A DNA stretch of 64,000 nt from Paenibacillus sp. JJ-100. GTDB taxonomy: Bacteria; Bacillota; Bacilli; Paenibacillales; Paenibacillaceae. This document shows, one piece after another, positions 24,585-33,286 of the stretch. Within the stretch, counting starts at the first letter, position 1. Every line of letters begins with the position of its first letter. A program made the translations under genes and the position numbers. Location: positions 31,189 through 95,188 of the forward strand of contig NZ_CAOJCM010000011.1 in the NCBI RefSeq assembly GCF_948329825.1, in the 5' to 3' direction. Below the pieces are notes generated by a model. The model saw only the letters and a program-made list of their open reading frames with translations, did not search any database and had not been told where the DNA came from.

Positions 24585-26405
24585 TTACCGCGCCCGATAC
24601 TCCTCGGCTTTTGCCTGCATACCGGCAGCGACCGCTTCATCGTCGCTCAAGCCACGATCTGCGGCAAAGGCACGGATGTCCTGCGTGATGCGCATGCTGC
24701 AGAACTTCGGCCCGCACATGGAGCAGAAATGCGCCTCCTTTGCCCCTTCTGCGGGCAGCGTCTCATCGTGGTAGGACAGCGCCCGTTCCGGATCCAGGGA
24801 CAAGTTAAACTGATCCCGCCAGCGGAACTCGAAGCGTGCCTTCGACAGCGCATCATCTCTGCGTTGCGCGCGTGGGTGACCTTTGGCTAAATCAGCCGCA
24901 TGAGCGGCTATTTTATAAGCGATAACCCCTTCACGCACATCGTCCTTATTTGGAAGCCCCAAATGCTCCTTCGGTGTAACGTAACAGAGCATGGATGTGC
25001 CAAACCAGCCAATCATCGCCGCTCCAATGGCAGACGTAATATGATCGTATCCCGGCGCAATGTCCGTGGTCAGCGGCCCGAGAGTATAAAACGGTGCTTC
25101 TTGGCAGATTTCCATCTGCAGATCCACATTCTCTTTGATCTTATGCATCGGCACATGTCCCGGCCCTTCGATCATGACCTGTACATCATGTTTCCATGCA
25201 ATCTGCGTTAATTCGCCAAGTGTAGCCAGCTCCGCCATCTGTGCCTCATCATTGGCATCGTAGATGCTGCCTGGACGCAGTCCATCCCCGAGGGAGAACG
25301 CCACGTCATACCTTTTCATAATCTCACAGATTTCTTCAAAATGAGTGTACAAAAAGTTCTCCTGATGATGTGCCAGGCACCACGCCGCCATAATCGATCC
25401 GCCCCGGGATACGATACCCGTCATCCGCTTCGCAGTCATGGGAATATATCGCAATAGTACACCCGCATGAATGGTAAAATAGTCCACACCCTGCTCCGCC
25501 TGCTCAATCAACGTATCACGGTACAGTTCCCACGTTAGCGCCTCAGCTTCTCCATTCACCTTCTCCAGCGCCTGATAGAGCGGCACCGTGCCAATCGGTA
25601 CTGGAGAGTTGCGTATGATCCATTCCCGGGTGGTATGAATGTCTTTGCCTGTGGAGAGATCCATCACCGTATCCGATCCCCAGCGCACAGCCCACGTCAT
25701 CTTCTCTACCTCCTCCTCAATGGAGGAAGTGACAGCGGAATTGCCAATATTGGCATTAATCTTCACGTGAAAATGACGACCAATCAACATCGGCTCACTC
25801 TCCGGGTGATTGATGTTGGAAGGCAGAATCGCCCGGCCACTTGCCAGTTCCTGCCGTACAAATTCGGGCTCTACGCCTTCACGAATAGCGGCGTACTCCA
25901 TCTCTGGCGTAATGATGCCCTGCCGCGCATAATGCATCTGCGTGACGCAGCGTCCGGCCTTAGCACGCAGTGGTTGCCCGCGGAATCCCGGGTACTCCTC
26001 TGCCCCTGCTCTTCGTCCGCCAGGCTTCAAACCGTTATCCTCCGGCTTAACAGCGCGGCCTTCATATGCTTCTACGTCCCCGCGCTCCATGATCCAGTGA
26101 TTTCGGAGCGCAGGCAGCCCCTTCCGAATATCCATCTGGAATTCGGGATCTGTCATCGGACCGCTCGTATCGTAGACACGCAGCGGCTCATTATGCTCCA
26201 CCCCTTGGGGAGTATTCGTGTCATGAAGGGCAATTTCACGCTCCGGGACAGCAATGTCCGGTCGTGAGCCCTGAATGTAGACTTTGCGGCTGCCCGGGAA
26301 GGGTTGCACCCCTCCAGCCGCTCCGGTTTTCTTTTCCACCGGATGACCATCGCGCCCCGTTTCCTCTATTCCGATCTGCTTCCCCGTTTGGTTACCTGTA
26401 CTCAT
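24585..26405 (-). CDS. thiC: Phosphomethylpyrimidine synthase ThiC
   Basis: Radical-SAM enzyme that converts aminoimidazole ribotide into hydroxymethylpyrimidine phosphate for thiamine; 606 aa, full length. The non-classical cluster motif CSMCGPKFC is near the C-terminus. Other blocks: MHYARQGIITPEMEYAAIRE, RAILPSNINHPE, NANIGNSAVTSS, EGPGHVPMHKI and DIAPGYDHITSAIGAA. An AGGAG site lies before ATG 26405. Control by thiamine pyrophosphate is shown by the riboswitch about 450 bases upstream. No other thi gene is in the window. The 3' end is noticeably GC-rich compared with its surroundings. Confidence 0.97.
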   Translation of the reverse strand: MSTGNQTGKQIGIEETGRDGHPVEKKTGAAGGVQPFPGSRKVYIQGSRPDIAVPEREIALHDTNTPQGVEHNEPLRVYDTSGPMTDPEFQMDIRKGLPALRNHWIMERGDVEAYEGRAVKPEDNGLKPGGRRAGAEEYPGFRGQPLRAKAGRCVTQMHYARQGIITPEMEYAAIREGVEPEFVRQELASGRAILPSNINHPESEPMLIGRHFHVKINANIGNSAVTSSIEEEVEKMTWAVRWGSDTVMDLSTGKDIHTTREWIIRNSPVPIGTVPLYQALEKVNGEAEALTWELYRDTLIEQAEQGVDYFTIHAGVLLRYIPMTAKRMTGIVSRGGSIMAAWCLAHHQENFLYTHFEEICEIMKRYDVAFSLGDGLRPGSIYDANDEAQMAELATLGELTQIAWKHDVQVMIEGPGHVPMHKIKENVDLQMEICQEAPFYTLGPLTTDIAPGYDHITSAIGAAMIGWFGTSMLCYVTPKEHLGLPNKDDVREGVIAYKIAAHAADLAKGHPRAQRRDDALSKARFEFRWRDQFNLSLDPERALSYHDETLPAEGAKEAHFCSMCGPKFCSMRITQDIRAFAADRGLSDDEAVAAGMQAKAEEYRAR

Positions 26406-26734
26406 GTCTCCTGTCTCCTCCTCTTAGATCTTCGTTTGTCTCATGTCTTCCATGAACGTGTCAGCGTCGTATCCGCTACCCACCTGTCTAGAACACCCGG
26501 AGTACAGAAGATTAGCAGGAATGATCCTGCGCAAAGGGCCAGATTATCCAAGAGACCGGTTTTATGTACAGTTAGCACGGGGCAATGAACCTAAGATCCA
26601 ATACCTATGGTGCAGGTAACGTTCGTGGTTCTTCAGCTCCTTCTCCTCATCACATGACCCTTAGCTGCTTATGCCAAGCCCCGAAGGCCACTATGAGTAT
26701 CGCAACCAAAGAACCTCTGCTTGCCGCTGTATAT
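26406..26734 (-). other. Long untranslated leader of thiC downstream of the riboswitch terminator
   Basis: About 330 bases between the attenuator and the thiC ribosome site. I see a small hairpin GCAGGA-ATGA-TCCTGC near 26516-26531 and no credible ORF. The purpose of such a long leader is unclear. Confidence 0.4.
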
Positions 26735-26761
26735 AAAAAAGCCGGTTCCGAAGGAACCGAC
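26735..26761 (-). terminator. Attenuator terminator of the TPP riboswitch
   Basis: On the minus strand GTCGGTTCC-TTC-GGAACCGGC followed by six T (stem 26741-26761, T run 26740-26735). It lies about 100 bases after the aptamer and is the likely expression switch. Confidence 0.8.
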
Positions 26762-26860
26762 TCATGTCCATCACCATACACGCAACTCGGGTAATCTGCT
26801 GGATATCAGCAACGATTAGCTCCGGTTAACATCTGTGGTGTCTGTGGTCATATGGCCGAT

Positions 26861-26955
26861 TACTTCCCTACGCTGGTATGATCCAGATCAGGTGCAAAGG
26901 GTCCAGAATCTCATGCGATCCCGTCTCAGTCCGGACAATTCGGACTCCCCCAGTA
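26861..26955 (-). promoter_or_regulatory. TPP riboswitch (THI element)
   Basis: On the minus strand the conserved TPP aptamer pieces follow in order: GGGGGAGTCCG, CTGAGA, GGACCCTTTGCACCTGATC, TGGATCATACCAGCG, TAGGGAAGT. Ligand binding should favour the terminator at 26735 and switch off thiC. The space 26956-27109 must contain the promoter; it also holds the inverted repeat GCGACT/AGTCGC near 26970. Confidence 0.95.
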
Positions 26956-27109
26956 ACGTAAACGTATTGCGACTTCCTAGTCGCTGTTCAACTTAACATA
27001 TAACATTCAACCGACCTCGCTGGTCGTCCATTACAGAGTAGCTTAATCTGGACATAAATACAACCTTAATATTCCAGAGAATGAACTCTGTTCAAGCTAA
27101 GATCAGCCC

Positions 27110-27859
27110 TTATGGCAGCATAAGTCCCATCTGCGTAGCCGCTTCTTTCAATACAGGTGCATATTCGTGCAAAGTATCTTGCGAAAGCCTGCTGACAGGT
27201 CCAGACACGGAAAGTGCTGCCGCAATGTTACCTCTTCGATCCATAATTGGCACCGATACAGCGGCGGCTCCCGGCTCACGTTCTTCGTAACTGGTTGCGT
27301 AACCACTTGCCCGAATGTCCTCCATCTGAGCCAGATATACTGCCGGATCGATAAATACAGGCCACTCCGGGCCGTTCATCAGCTCCTCCCGATCCTCAGC
27401 GGAAGCAAATGCCATCAGCACTTTGCTGGAGGCCCCTACAGAAAGCGGCAGTCTAACTCCGACAGGGGCAACCCGGCGTATAGCCTGATCACTCTGCACC
27501 GCTTGGATTCGAATCCGTTCACCGCCGTCACGGAGGTAGAGACTTACCGTTTCGCCCAAACGATCCCTTAGCCGCTCCATTGCAGGCAACAATAGAATCG
27601 CAGGATCATCACTACGAGACATGTGAGCAGACAGTTCCCAGATGCGTATACCGAGCCGGTACTTCTCGGTTGCTGCATCGCGTATAACAAAGCCCTTGTC
27701 CTCCAGCGTAGCCATCAATCGATGTACCGTACTTTTGTGAAGACCGATCTGGCTGGCAATTTCAGTGAGTCCGAGATCACTACGCGAGGTAAAACATAAT
27801 AATATATCTAGCGCCCGTTCAACAGCTCGGACGGTTAACTTGCGATCTTCTACACCCAT
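27110..27859 (-). CDS. IclR family transcriptional regulator
   Basis: 249 aa. An N-terminal winged helix (LTEIASQIGLHKSTVHRLMATLEDKGF, about residues 26-52) precedes an IclR effector-binding domain with SVGASSKVLMAFAS, GYATSYEEREPGAAAVSVPI and the ending ALSVSGPVSRL. IclR regulators generally control a nearby degradation or uptake gene, often their own; no catabolic gene is adjacent, since thiC is downstream and a hydrolase gene diverges. GGAGG lies ten bases before ATG 27859. The target and ligand are unknown. Confidence 0.94.
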   Translation of the reverse strand: MGVEDRKLTVRAVERALDILLCFTSRSDLGLTEIASQIGLHKSTVHRLMATLEDKGFVIRDAATEKYRLGIRIWELSAHMSRSDDPAILLLPAMERLRDRLGETVSLYLRDGGERIRIQAVQSDQAIRRVAPVGVRLPLSVGASSKVLMAFASAEDREELMNGPEWPVFIDPAVYLAQMEDIRASGYATSYEEREPGAAAVSVPIMDRRGNIAAALSVSGPVSRLSQDTLHEYAPVLKEAATQMGLMLP

Positions 27860-28265
27860 GGCATAATGCCCTCCTCATGTTTCATCACATGAAACTTGGT
27901 TACATAAATTATATGAGAAACGGTCTCGTATGTAAACCTGAAAGAGCTATTTATGTGAACGAAAAAATGAGCAGGCCTGTCTACTTATCACGACAAAACC
28001 TCCTGTAATTTGCACACAATAGAAAAGTTAACCATACATCTAAAGTACTATATAACAATTACGTAACAAATGCGCTCAATCCATTGACTTTGACTATATT
28101 GGCACATACGATAAAGACAGGAATCCTTTCAGATATAACAACTAATCATGACTTTAGAATCAGGGTGCCATCCCAGTAAATTAGGATATTTACGGTTATT
28201 CTATTTCCACCGTTGTTATCTTCGGCCAGCTTTATTTTTAACCGAACTTTAAAGGAGGGGCGTGC
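27860..28265 (+). other. Divergent intergenic region between IclR and hydrolase genes
   Basis: About 400 bases. On plus it carries the hydrolase promoter (28084-28112) and its leader; on minus the iclR promoter must lie close to 27860-27960 but no clear boxes are seen. An IclR operator is likely here, although I could not define one. Confidence 0.4.
28084..28112 (+). promoter_or_regulatory. Probable sigma-A promoter of the alpha/beta hydrolase gene
   Basis: TTGACT (28084-28089), 17-base spacer, TACGAT (28107-28112). The leader is about 145 bases. Confidence 0.6.
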
Positions 28266-29291
28266 ATGTATCCGACATCCCAGAGCGATGCCCCGCTGCA
28301 TACCAAAGTGTCCGATCTGCCCTCTTCATTATCACCGAGGTTGATTCGGTTCAAGCATATTATCGTAGCGTTGCTGCTCTCCGTTGTATTTTTTCTGTTG
28401 TTTTGTTTTATCGCCTTGCATGGTTATATTGCATGGGTGTTATCGAATCCTACGGTCGCACCGGTATTTTCCAATCCGATGCAGGCCAAAAATATGAAAT
28501 ACGAAGACATTACCTTCCCCGCAGCAGACGGCAGCCGCACAATGCAGGGCTGGTACATTCCTGCTAGCCATGATACTGCCAAAACGATTATCTTCAGTCA
28601 TGGCTACGGGGCGAATCGTGAGGAAACCTGGGTTCCTATGTATGATCTGGCCCATTATGCGCATCAACTTGGCTTTAATGTTGTTATGTTCGATTACGGC
28701 TTCGCCTCCCAGGTGAACAAGGCTGTAGCTACTGGAGGGAAAGCTGAGTCACAGCAATTACTGGGAGCCATTCAGTTTGCCAAGCAGCGTGGTGCACAAG
28801 AACTGGTCGTCTGGGGCTTCTCCATGGGAGCGGGAACTGCTCTACAGACCGGACTGTTGACGGATGAAGTGAACGCGATGATTCTGGATAGCACCTTCCT
28901 GTTGGAACCAGATACGCTCTATCACAACATTCATAATCAGATTAACCTACCGCGTCAGCCTACGTTGGAGATTATGAAGCTACTCTTCCCGGTATTGAAC
29001 GGTACAGGTCTGCAACAGATCCCGTATCAGGAAGTGAAGAAAAAAGACTATCCATTCCCGATCTTCTTCATTCACGGTACTCAGGACGAGAAGGCACCTT
29101 ACCCGATTGCCGAGTTTCTCGCAGCCAATCAAACGAATCCTTATTCCGATCAATGGATTGTGCAAGACGCACATCATGAATTGATCTTCCGGGAGCATCC
29201 AAAAGAATATCTGCGGCGTGTCTCGACGTTCCTTAGTCATGTAACAGATACGAGTGATAACGACGATGTGCCAAATAACGTGCAGTTTTAA
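28266..29291 (+). CDS. Membrane-anchored alpha/beta hydrolase
   Basis: 341 aa. One strong transmembrane helix near residues 32-58 suggests an anchored enzyme with the catalytic domain outside the cell. The alpha/beta-hydrolase core shows the oxyanion stretch IIFSHGYGANRE, nucleophile elbow GFSMGAG, acidic residue in FIHGTQDEKAPY and His in DAHHELIF. This resembles the YqkD/BEM46-like serine hydrolases whose substrate is unknown. AAAGGAGG lies before the ATG and a clean terminator follows, so it is probably a single-gene unit. Confidence 0.9.
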   Translation: MYPTSQSDAPLHTKVSDLPSSLSPRLIRFKHIIVALLLSVVFFLLFCFIALHGYIAWVLSNPTVAPVFSNPMQAKNMKYEDITFPAADGSRTMQGWYIPASHDTAKTIIFSHGYGANREETWVPMYDLAHYAHQLGFNVVMFDYGFASQVNKAVATGGKAESQQLLGAIQFAKQRGAQELVVWGFSMGAGTALQTGLLTDEVNAMILDSTFLLEPDTLYHNIHNQINLPRQPTLEIMKLLFPVLNGTGLQQIPYQEVKKKDYPFPIFFIHGTQDEKAPYPIAEFLAANQTNPYSDQWIVQDAHHELIFREHPKEYLRRVSTFLSHVTDTSDNDDVPNNVQF

Positions 29292-29344
29292 TCGGCACCA
29301 TTTTCTCATTCATCTTCGTGTGAATCATCGTTACAATATATTTA

Positions 29345-29368
29345 GAGCCCTGCGGGGCTCTTTTTTTT
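29345..29368 (+). terminator. Rho-independent terminator of the hydrolase gene
   Basis: GAGCCC (29345-29350), TGCG loop, GGGCTC (29355-29360), then eight T. Confidence 0.9.
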
Positions 29369-29511
29369 ATACATAGGACAATACACCTCAAGAATACACT
29401 GTTGAGACCATGCATAGATAATGGAACGAAGACTGCGTAAGTGTGTTAGCTTCTCTCTTGAATGTTGTGTTCTACTAAAAAAGTAACCGAATGATCGGAG
29501 GTTCAACGTAC

Positions 29512-30804
29512 ATGAATTGTGATGGATACGGCCGTCTGCTTCCTCTGCGCACCCTGGAAGAAATCCGGTTCTGGAAAGAGCAGGAGAAAGAACATACGCT
29601 CATTATTCGTGCACTGGTTCCTGACCTGGAGCCGTCTTACGTTAAACTACTGGAAGAATGGGAAGCTGCTTTTGCCCATAGTGAGCGCACAGCGAATCAA
29701 CTCTTAAAACAGCTCTTACCAGCAACCCAGCCACCCGCCCCTTATATGATGCGTTGTATTGATCAACTTGTCGCTGCAGCACAGCATCAGTCCAGAGAGT
29801 TTATTAAACAGCTGTATATCATGCTAGAGCAAAGCGCGGCTGTGCAGGCAGCCCCGCTGGCTCAAACCTTCATTCTGCATGCCATTCGTGAATCCGAGTA
29901 TTTCCTAGGGGTATTAGATACGTTGAGTCAGCCAGGCATTTTGCGGGACTTAGATTCACCATCATCGACACTGCTGGAAAACGCACTGCACAGCACGGCC
30001 ACAACAGGCAATCAAACTGTCCGGCATGAAGCAAGCGAATCACAAGCCCCTGCTGCGGGAAATACAAAAGCTTCTCCTACCGCTTCCGCGCTGTTGCAAT
30101 CTACAGCACTCCAGCATTCAACCGGCGAGACAGCTCCATCTGAATCTACGCTCACCTCTCCTCCGGTAAAAGAAAGACCTGTCCCCATTGGGGGACATAC
30201 GCTGCCTCCCCTCCCCTATGCCTATAATGCGCTGGAGCCACATATTGACGCACTGACGATGCGAATCCATCATGACAAGCACCACCAGTCTTATGTGGAT
30301 GGATTAAATGTTGCAGAGAAGAAACTGGCTGAATCTCGAAAAAAGAATAATTTTGAACTCGTTAAACATTGGGAGCGCGAACTCGCCTTTAACGGCGCTG
30401 GGCATTATCTTCACACCATTTTCTGGACGATTATGAATCCAGCAGGTGGGGGTAAACCTACCGGCATGCTTGCAGAGCAGATCAAACGTGATTTTGGCAG
30501 CTATGAAGCTTTCAAAAATCAATTCACTGAAGCAGCCAACAAGGTGGAGGGCAGTGGCTGGGCAATGCTGGTCTGGAGCCCAAGGGCACATCGTTTGGAA
30601 ATTTTACAAGCCGAAAAACATCAAAATCTTTCTCAATCGGATATCGTTCCGCTCCTCCCGCTGGATGTATGGGAACATGCCTACTATCTCAAACATCAGA
30701 ATGAGCGCAAAAAGTACATCGAAGACTGGTGGAATGTCGTCTACTGGCCTGCTGTGGCTGAACGGTATGAAACTGCTCGCAAGCTACTGTGGCCACCCTA
30801 CTAA
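29512..30804 (+). CDS. Fusion of an N-terminal helical domain with Fe/Mn superoxide dismutase
   Basis: 430 aa. Residues about 1-150 form a helical domain with ferritin/DUF2935-like character (EEIRFWKEQEKEHTLIIR, HAIRESEYFLGVL), then a low-complexity Ser/Thr/Ala linker (about 165-225). From about residue 228 a complete superoxide dismutase follows: metal ligands in MRIHHDKHHQSYVDG, GAGHYLHTIFW and LDVWEHAYYLKHQN. The Gly before the second His and a Gln in KHQNLSQ suggest the Mn-type Gln position. GGAGG is spaced ten bases from ATG 29512. It resembles Bacillus SodF-type proteins. A signal peptide is absent. A second, ordinary SodA is at 38071. Confidence 0.92.
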   Translation: MNCDGYGRLLPLRTLEEIRFWKEQEKEHTLIIRALVPDLEPSYVKLLEEWEAAFAHSERTANQLLKQLLPATQPPAPYMMRCIDQLVAAAQHQSREFIKQLYIMLEQSAAVQAAPLAQTFILHAIRESEYFLGVLDTLSQPGILRDLDSPSSTLLENALHSTATTGNQTVRHEASESQAPAAGNTKASPTASALLQSTALQHSTGETAPSESTLTSPPVKERPVPIGGHTLPPLPYAYNALEPHIDALTMRIHHDKHHQSYVDGLNVAEKKLAESRKKNNFELVKHWERELAFNGAGHYLHTIFWTIMNPAGGGKPTGMLAEQIKRDFGSYEAFKNQFTEAANKVEGSGWAMLVWSPRAHRLEILQAEKHQNLSQSDIVPLLPLDVWEHAYYLKHQNERKKYIEDWWNVVYWPAVAERYETARKLLWPPY

Positions 30805-30850
30805 GCATTCTGCCCGGCAAGTCGCATAACCAGATCATCACTCCTATACA

Positions 30851-30892
30851 AAAAAAGAGATATCTACAGTCCATGACTGATCGATATCTCTT
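30851..30892 (-). terminator. Rho-independent terminator after the 30922 gene
   Basis: Arms AGAGATATC (30857-30865) and GATATCTCT (30884-30892), with T run on the minus strand (30857-30851). It may also stop the fused SOD gene from the other side. Confidence 0.8.
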
Positions 30893-30921
30893 CAAACCCA
30901 CATATATACGTCATACTTATG

Positions 30922-31146
30922 CTAAGAAGCACAGCCCTCACATGCTACATAGTTGTCGCCAACCTGCTTGCTAATCGCAATCAGATCGCCGAGTTTGATG
31001 TCGGACTCTTCTGTGAACTCCAGATCGGCAATACGCGCCACAATAAGGGCCGCCGCCTCTTCCTTACTTGTTGCCATTTGACTGAACTCTGATGTTTCAC
31101 CTGTCGAAATGACTTCATACAGGTATGTATATCTCAATGTTTCCAC
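30922..31146 (-). CDS. Small protein of unknown function, 74 aa
   Basis: Not recognised. GTG start at 31146 with AAGGAGAGG six bases upstream. Acidic soluble protein with a helical middle (EFSQMATSKEEAAALIVARIADLEF) and a Cys pair near the end (VACEGC), which could be redox active or metal binding. It stands alone between two terminators. Confidence 0.7.
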   Translation of the reverse strand: METLRYTYLYEVISTGETSEFSQMATSKEEAAALIVARIADLEFTEESDIKLGDLIAISKQVGDNYVACEGCAS

Positions 31147-31217
31147 TCTAATCCTCTCCTTCCGAAATCACATCATACCATCTCTGTTACCCAATTCCAA
31201 GCCCATTGAAAAAGAAC

Positions 31218-32096
31218 TCAGTCATATCGCAGCTTCATCTGCTCTGCCGTCAGCCTCACTTCATCCGAGCCAACAGTGAGCACTCGCTCGGTCTCTGCAT
31301 AAGGATATCGCTTGCGCAGTGTACGCACCAGTGAAGCTGTATATGATGCAGTAGACGGCACGTCTGCTACCTCCTGCAAACTTGCCATCGTCCCGGGTTT
31401 TACCTCAGGATATCCTTCGGTTAGTCCGTCTGAAGCTTCTTCATAGAATCTGCGTACGTCCGCAGCAAGCTTATCTCCCTGACCTTCTACAATGATAAAC
31501 GCCGTAATAATATAGGCTTTGGCCTGCCGCCGCTGGGCAATACCGCAGAATTTCAATCCACCCACGCTAACATCATAATCTCCAGGGCAGAAGGCACCCT
31601 GGACTTCCCCGGTCTTCGCCTGAGCTGACCAAGGGGTTAAAGACTCCGCAATAATCGAGGCCATCTCTCGAAAATCATCATGGATATTCATTGCATGCTC
31701 CGGATTGGGCAAGATCAGTGACACATTCACTACTCCCGGATTCAGTGGAACTGCGGCACCACCAGAAGGTCGCACACAGACCGCTATCCCCTTACTTCGG
31801 ATGCGCTCCATCGCTTCGACTGCGCGCGGCAGCCTGCGGTCACGTAGCCCAGCCACGAAGGCGTCTGGATGCCGCCATATATGAGCAACAGGTGGATGTC
31901 CTGCTCCTACTCGTCTACACATGACTTCTTCCCATGCAAAAGCGTCAAGTACGCTGCTCCCACGGCGCATAAGCGGTGTCTCCCAAATCTGCAAACGCAG
32001 AGAGGAATGCTTATCAGCAGGTTTCTTTATGTCAGTCCAATTCAAATCGCCCTTCTTCTGCTCAGGCAGTTGATCGGACTCGGAAGATGTACTCAT
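31218..32096 (-). CDS. lipL: Octanoyl-[GcvH]:protein N-octanoyltransferase LipL
   Basis: Amidotransferase of the lipoate/biotin ligase family, about 292 aa, that moves octanoate from the glycine-cleavage H protein to other lipoyl domains in Bacillus-type lipoate synthesis. It has the lipoate-ligase-like RPSGGAAVPLNPGVVNVSL block and GDYDVSVGGLKFCGIAQRR; the Cys of GAFCPGDYD is the candidate acyl-thioester residue of LipL. The alternative is LipM or LplA; the missing Lys-containing C-terminal accessory domain and this Cys favour LipL. GGAGG lies nine bases before ATG 32096. Confidence 0.85.
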   Translation of the reverse strand: MSTSSESDQLPEQKKGDLNWTDIKKPADKHSSLRLQIWETPLMRRGSSVLDAFAWEEVMCRRVGAGHPPVAHIWRHPDAFVAGLRDRRLPRAVEAMERIRSKGIAVCVRPSGGAAVPLNPGVVNVSLILPNPEHAMNIHDDFREMASIIAESLTPWSAQAKTGEVQGAFCPGDYDVSVGGLKFCGIAQRRQAKAYIITAFIIVEGQGDKLAADVRRFYEEASDGLTEGYPEVKPGTMASLQEVADVPSTASYTASLVRTLRKRYPYAETERVLTVGSDEVRLTAEQMKLRYD

Positions 32097-32166
32097 CACC
32101 CATGACCTCCACGATCGAATTCATATGTAATTCAGTCAATGACACCAGGAAACGCCCTATATAAAT

Positions 32167-32192
32167 AAGCCGGTTCCTCAAGGAACCCGGCT
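32167..32192 (-). terminator. Terminator-like hairpin between folE and lipL
   Basis: Arms AAGCCGGTTCCT and AGGAACCCGGCTT with one bulged base. The flanking tracts are ATTTAT rather than pure T. It probably ends folE transcripts on minus. Confidence 0.6.
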
Positions 32193-32201
32193 TATTTATC
32201 A

Positions 32202-32795
32202 CTACTCTTTCACCAAAGACAGAAATTCTGCACGCTGTGCAGGGTTATCACGGAAAGAACCGCGTACAGCAGAAGTTACTGTCTTGCTACCCGGCTTCTT
32301 CACACCGCGAGCGCACATGCACAAGTGCTCACCCTCAACGACCACCATCACACCATTCGGTTCGACAGCTTCTGTAAGGATGTCAGCAATCTGTGATGTA
32401 ATCCGTTCCTGTACTTGAAGACGGCGTGTTACCGCTTCGACCAGGCGCGCCATTTTACTTAACCCTACAATTTTCCCGCTCGGTACATATCCAATATGTA
32501 CTTTACCAAAGAACGGTGCCATATGGTGCTCGCACTGGCTGTAGTACACAATATCTTTAACGATGACAAGCTCTTCATGATTCTCATTAAAGGTGACACC
32601 CAGCACGTCACGAGGATCGACTTCATATCCGCCAAAAATCTCTTCGTACATCCGGGTTACACGTGCAGGCGTTTCCAAAAGCCCTTCTCGTGTGCTATCT
32701 TCGCCAATCAATTTGAGGATCTGTTCGACATGATACTCAATCTTCTCCCGATTGTCGGATACTTTGGAATTCACATAATCTTTAACGCCAGCCAC
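32202..32795 (-). CDS. folE: GTP cyclohydrolase I FolE
   Basis: First enzyme of tetrahydrofolate synthesis: turns GTP into dihydroneopterin triphosphate; forms a decamer with Zn2+. 197 aa from GTG 32795, nine bases after GGGAGG; a TTG two codons earlier (32801) is only three bases from the site. Zinc ligands are in SQCEHHMAPF and EHLCMCARG. The active-site segment ITSQIADILTEAV and ending TVTSAVRGSF are typical. It is alone among neighbours on this strand, with no other folate gene nearby. Confidence 0.97.
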   Translation of the reverse strand: MAGVKDYVNSKVSDNREKIEYHVEQILKLIGEDSTREGLLETPARVTRMYEEIFGGYEVDPRDVLGVTFNENHEELVIVKDIVYYSQCEHHMAPFFGKVHIGYVPSGKIVGLSKMARLVEAVTRRLQVQERITSQIADILTEAVEPNGVMVVVEGEHLCMCARGVKKPGSKTVTSAVRGSFRDNPAQRAEFLSLVKE

Positions 32796-32851
32796 TGCCA
32801 AGCGCCTCCCTTCGAACCATATTCTGCAAGCGTTTAAACCACTCGACGCTA

Positions 32852-33115
32852 TTATTTACGGCGGCCCGAGTTTTTACGTGCAGGATGTTGACTCGGCTGA
32901 GGCATTTTAGCGCCTGGTTGCTGGTTCTTCATCATCTGCTGGGCACGCTGCATTTGCTTGCCATTCAGGTTGTAACCCATTTGTTTTGCCATTTTTTGCA
33001 GCATGTCAGGGTCGCTTTGCATTTTCTCAAGTTGTTTACGCAAGTAAAACACACCAATGAAAAATCCACCGACCAGACCTACAATCAATGTAATAATCGG
33101 TATTACAATCTCCAT
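32852..33115 (-). CDS. yneF: YneF family protein (UPF0154)
   Basis: 87 aa. One N-terminal membrane helix (VIPIITLIVGLVGGFFIGVFYL, residues 3-24) followed by the family signature KQLEKMQSDPDMLQKMAKQMGYNLNG and a basic, disordered tail. The function of UPF0154 is unknown. AGAGGTG precedes ATG 33115. Confidence 0.9.
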   Translation of the reverse strand: MEIVIPIITLIVGLVGGFFIGVFYLRKQLEKMQSDPDMLQKMAKQMGYNLNGKQMQRAQQMMKNQQPGAKMPQPSQHPARKNSGRRK

Positions 33116-33286
33116 CTCTTAGACACCTCTGTATGCAATCTAAAAAACCTGTTGATCTGCGTCAGTACACGTCATGATTCATAAAGATTCATACCCATGC
33201 TGTACACATGACACGGACCGGATTTCCTGAGAGTTATCATAGCATTTCCGCACGTCCTGAGCAAACGCATTTTCCAATGATATGGC

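Noticed and set aside
25635..26267. Plus-strand open frame of 210 aa over thiC
   Set aside because: Antisense shadow of a complete and conserved thiC gene.
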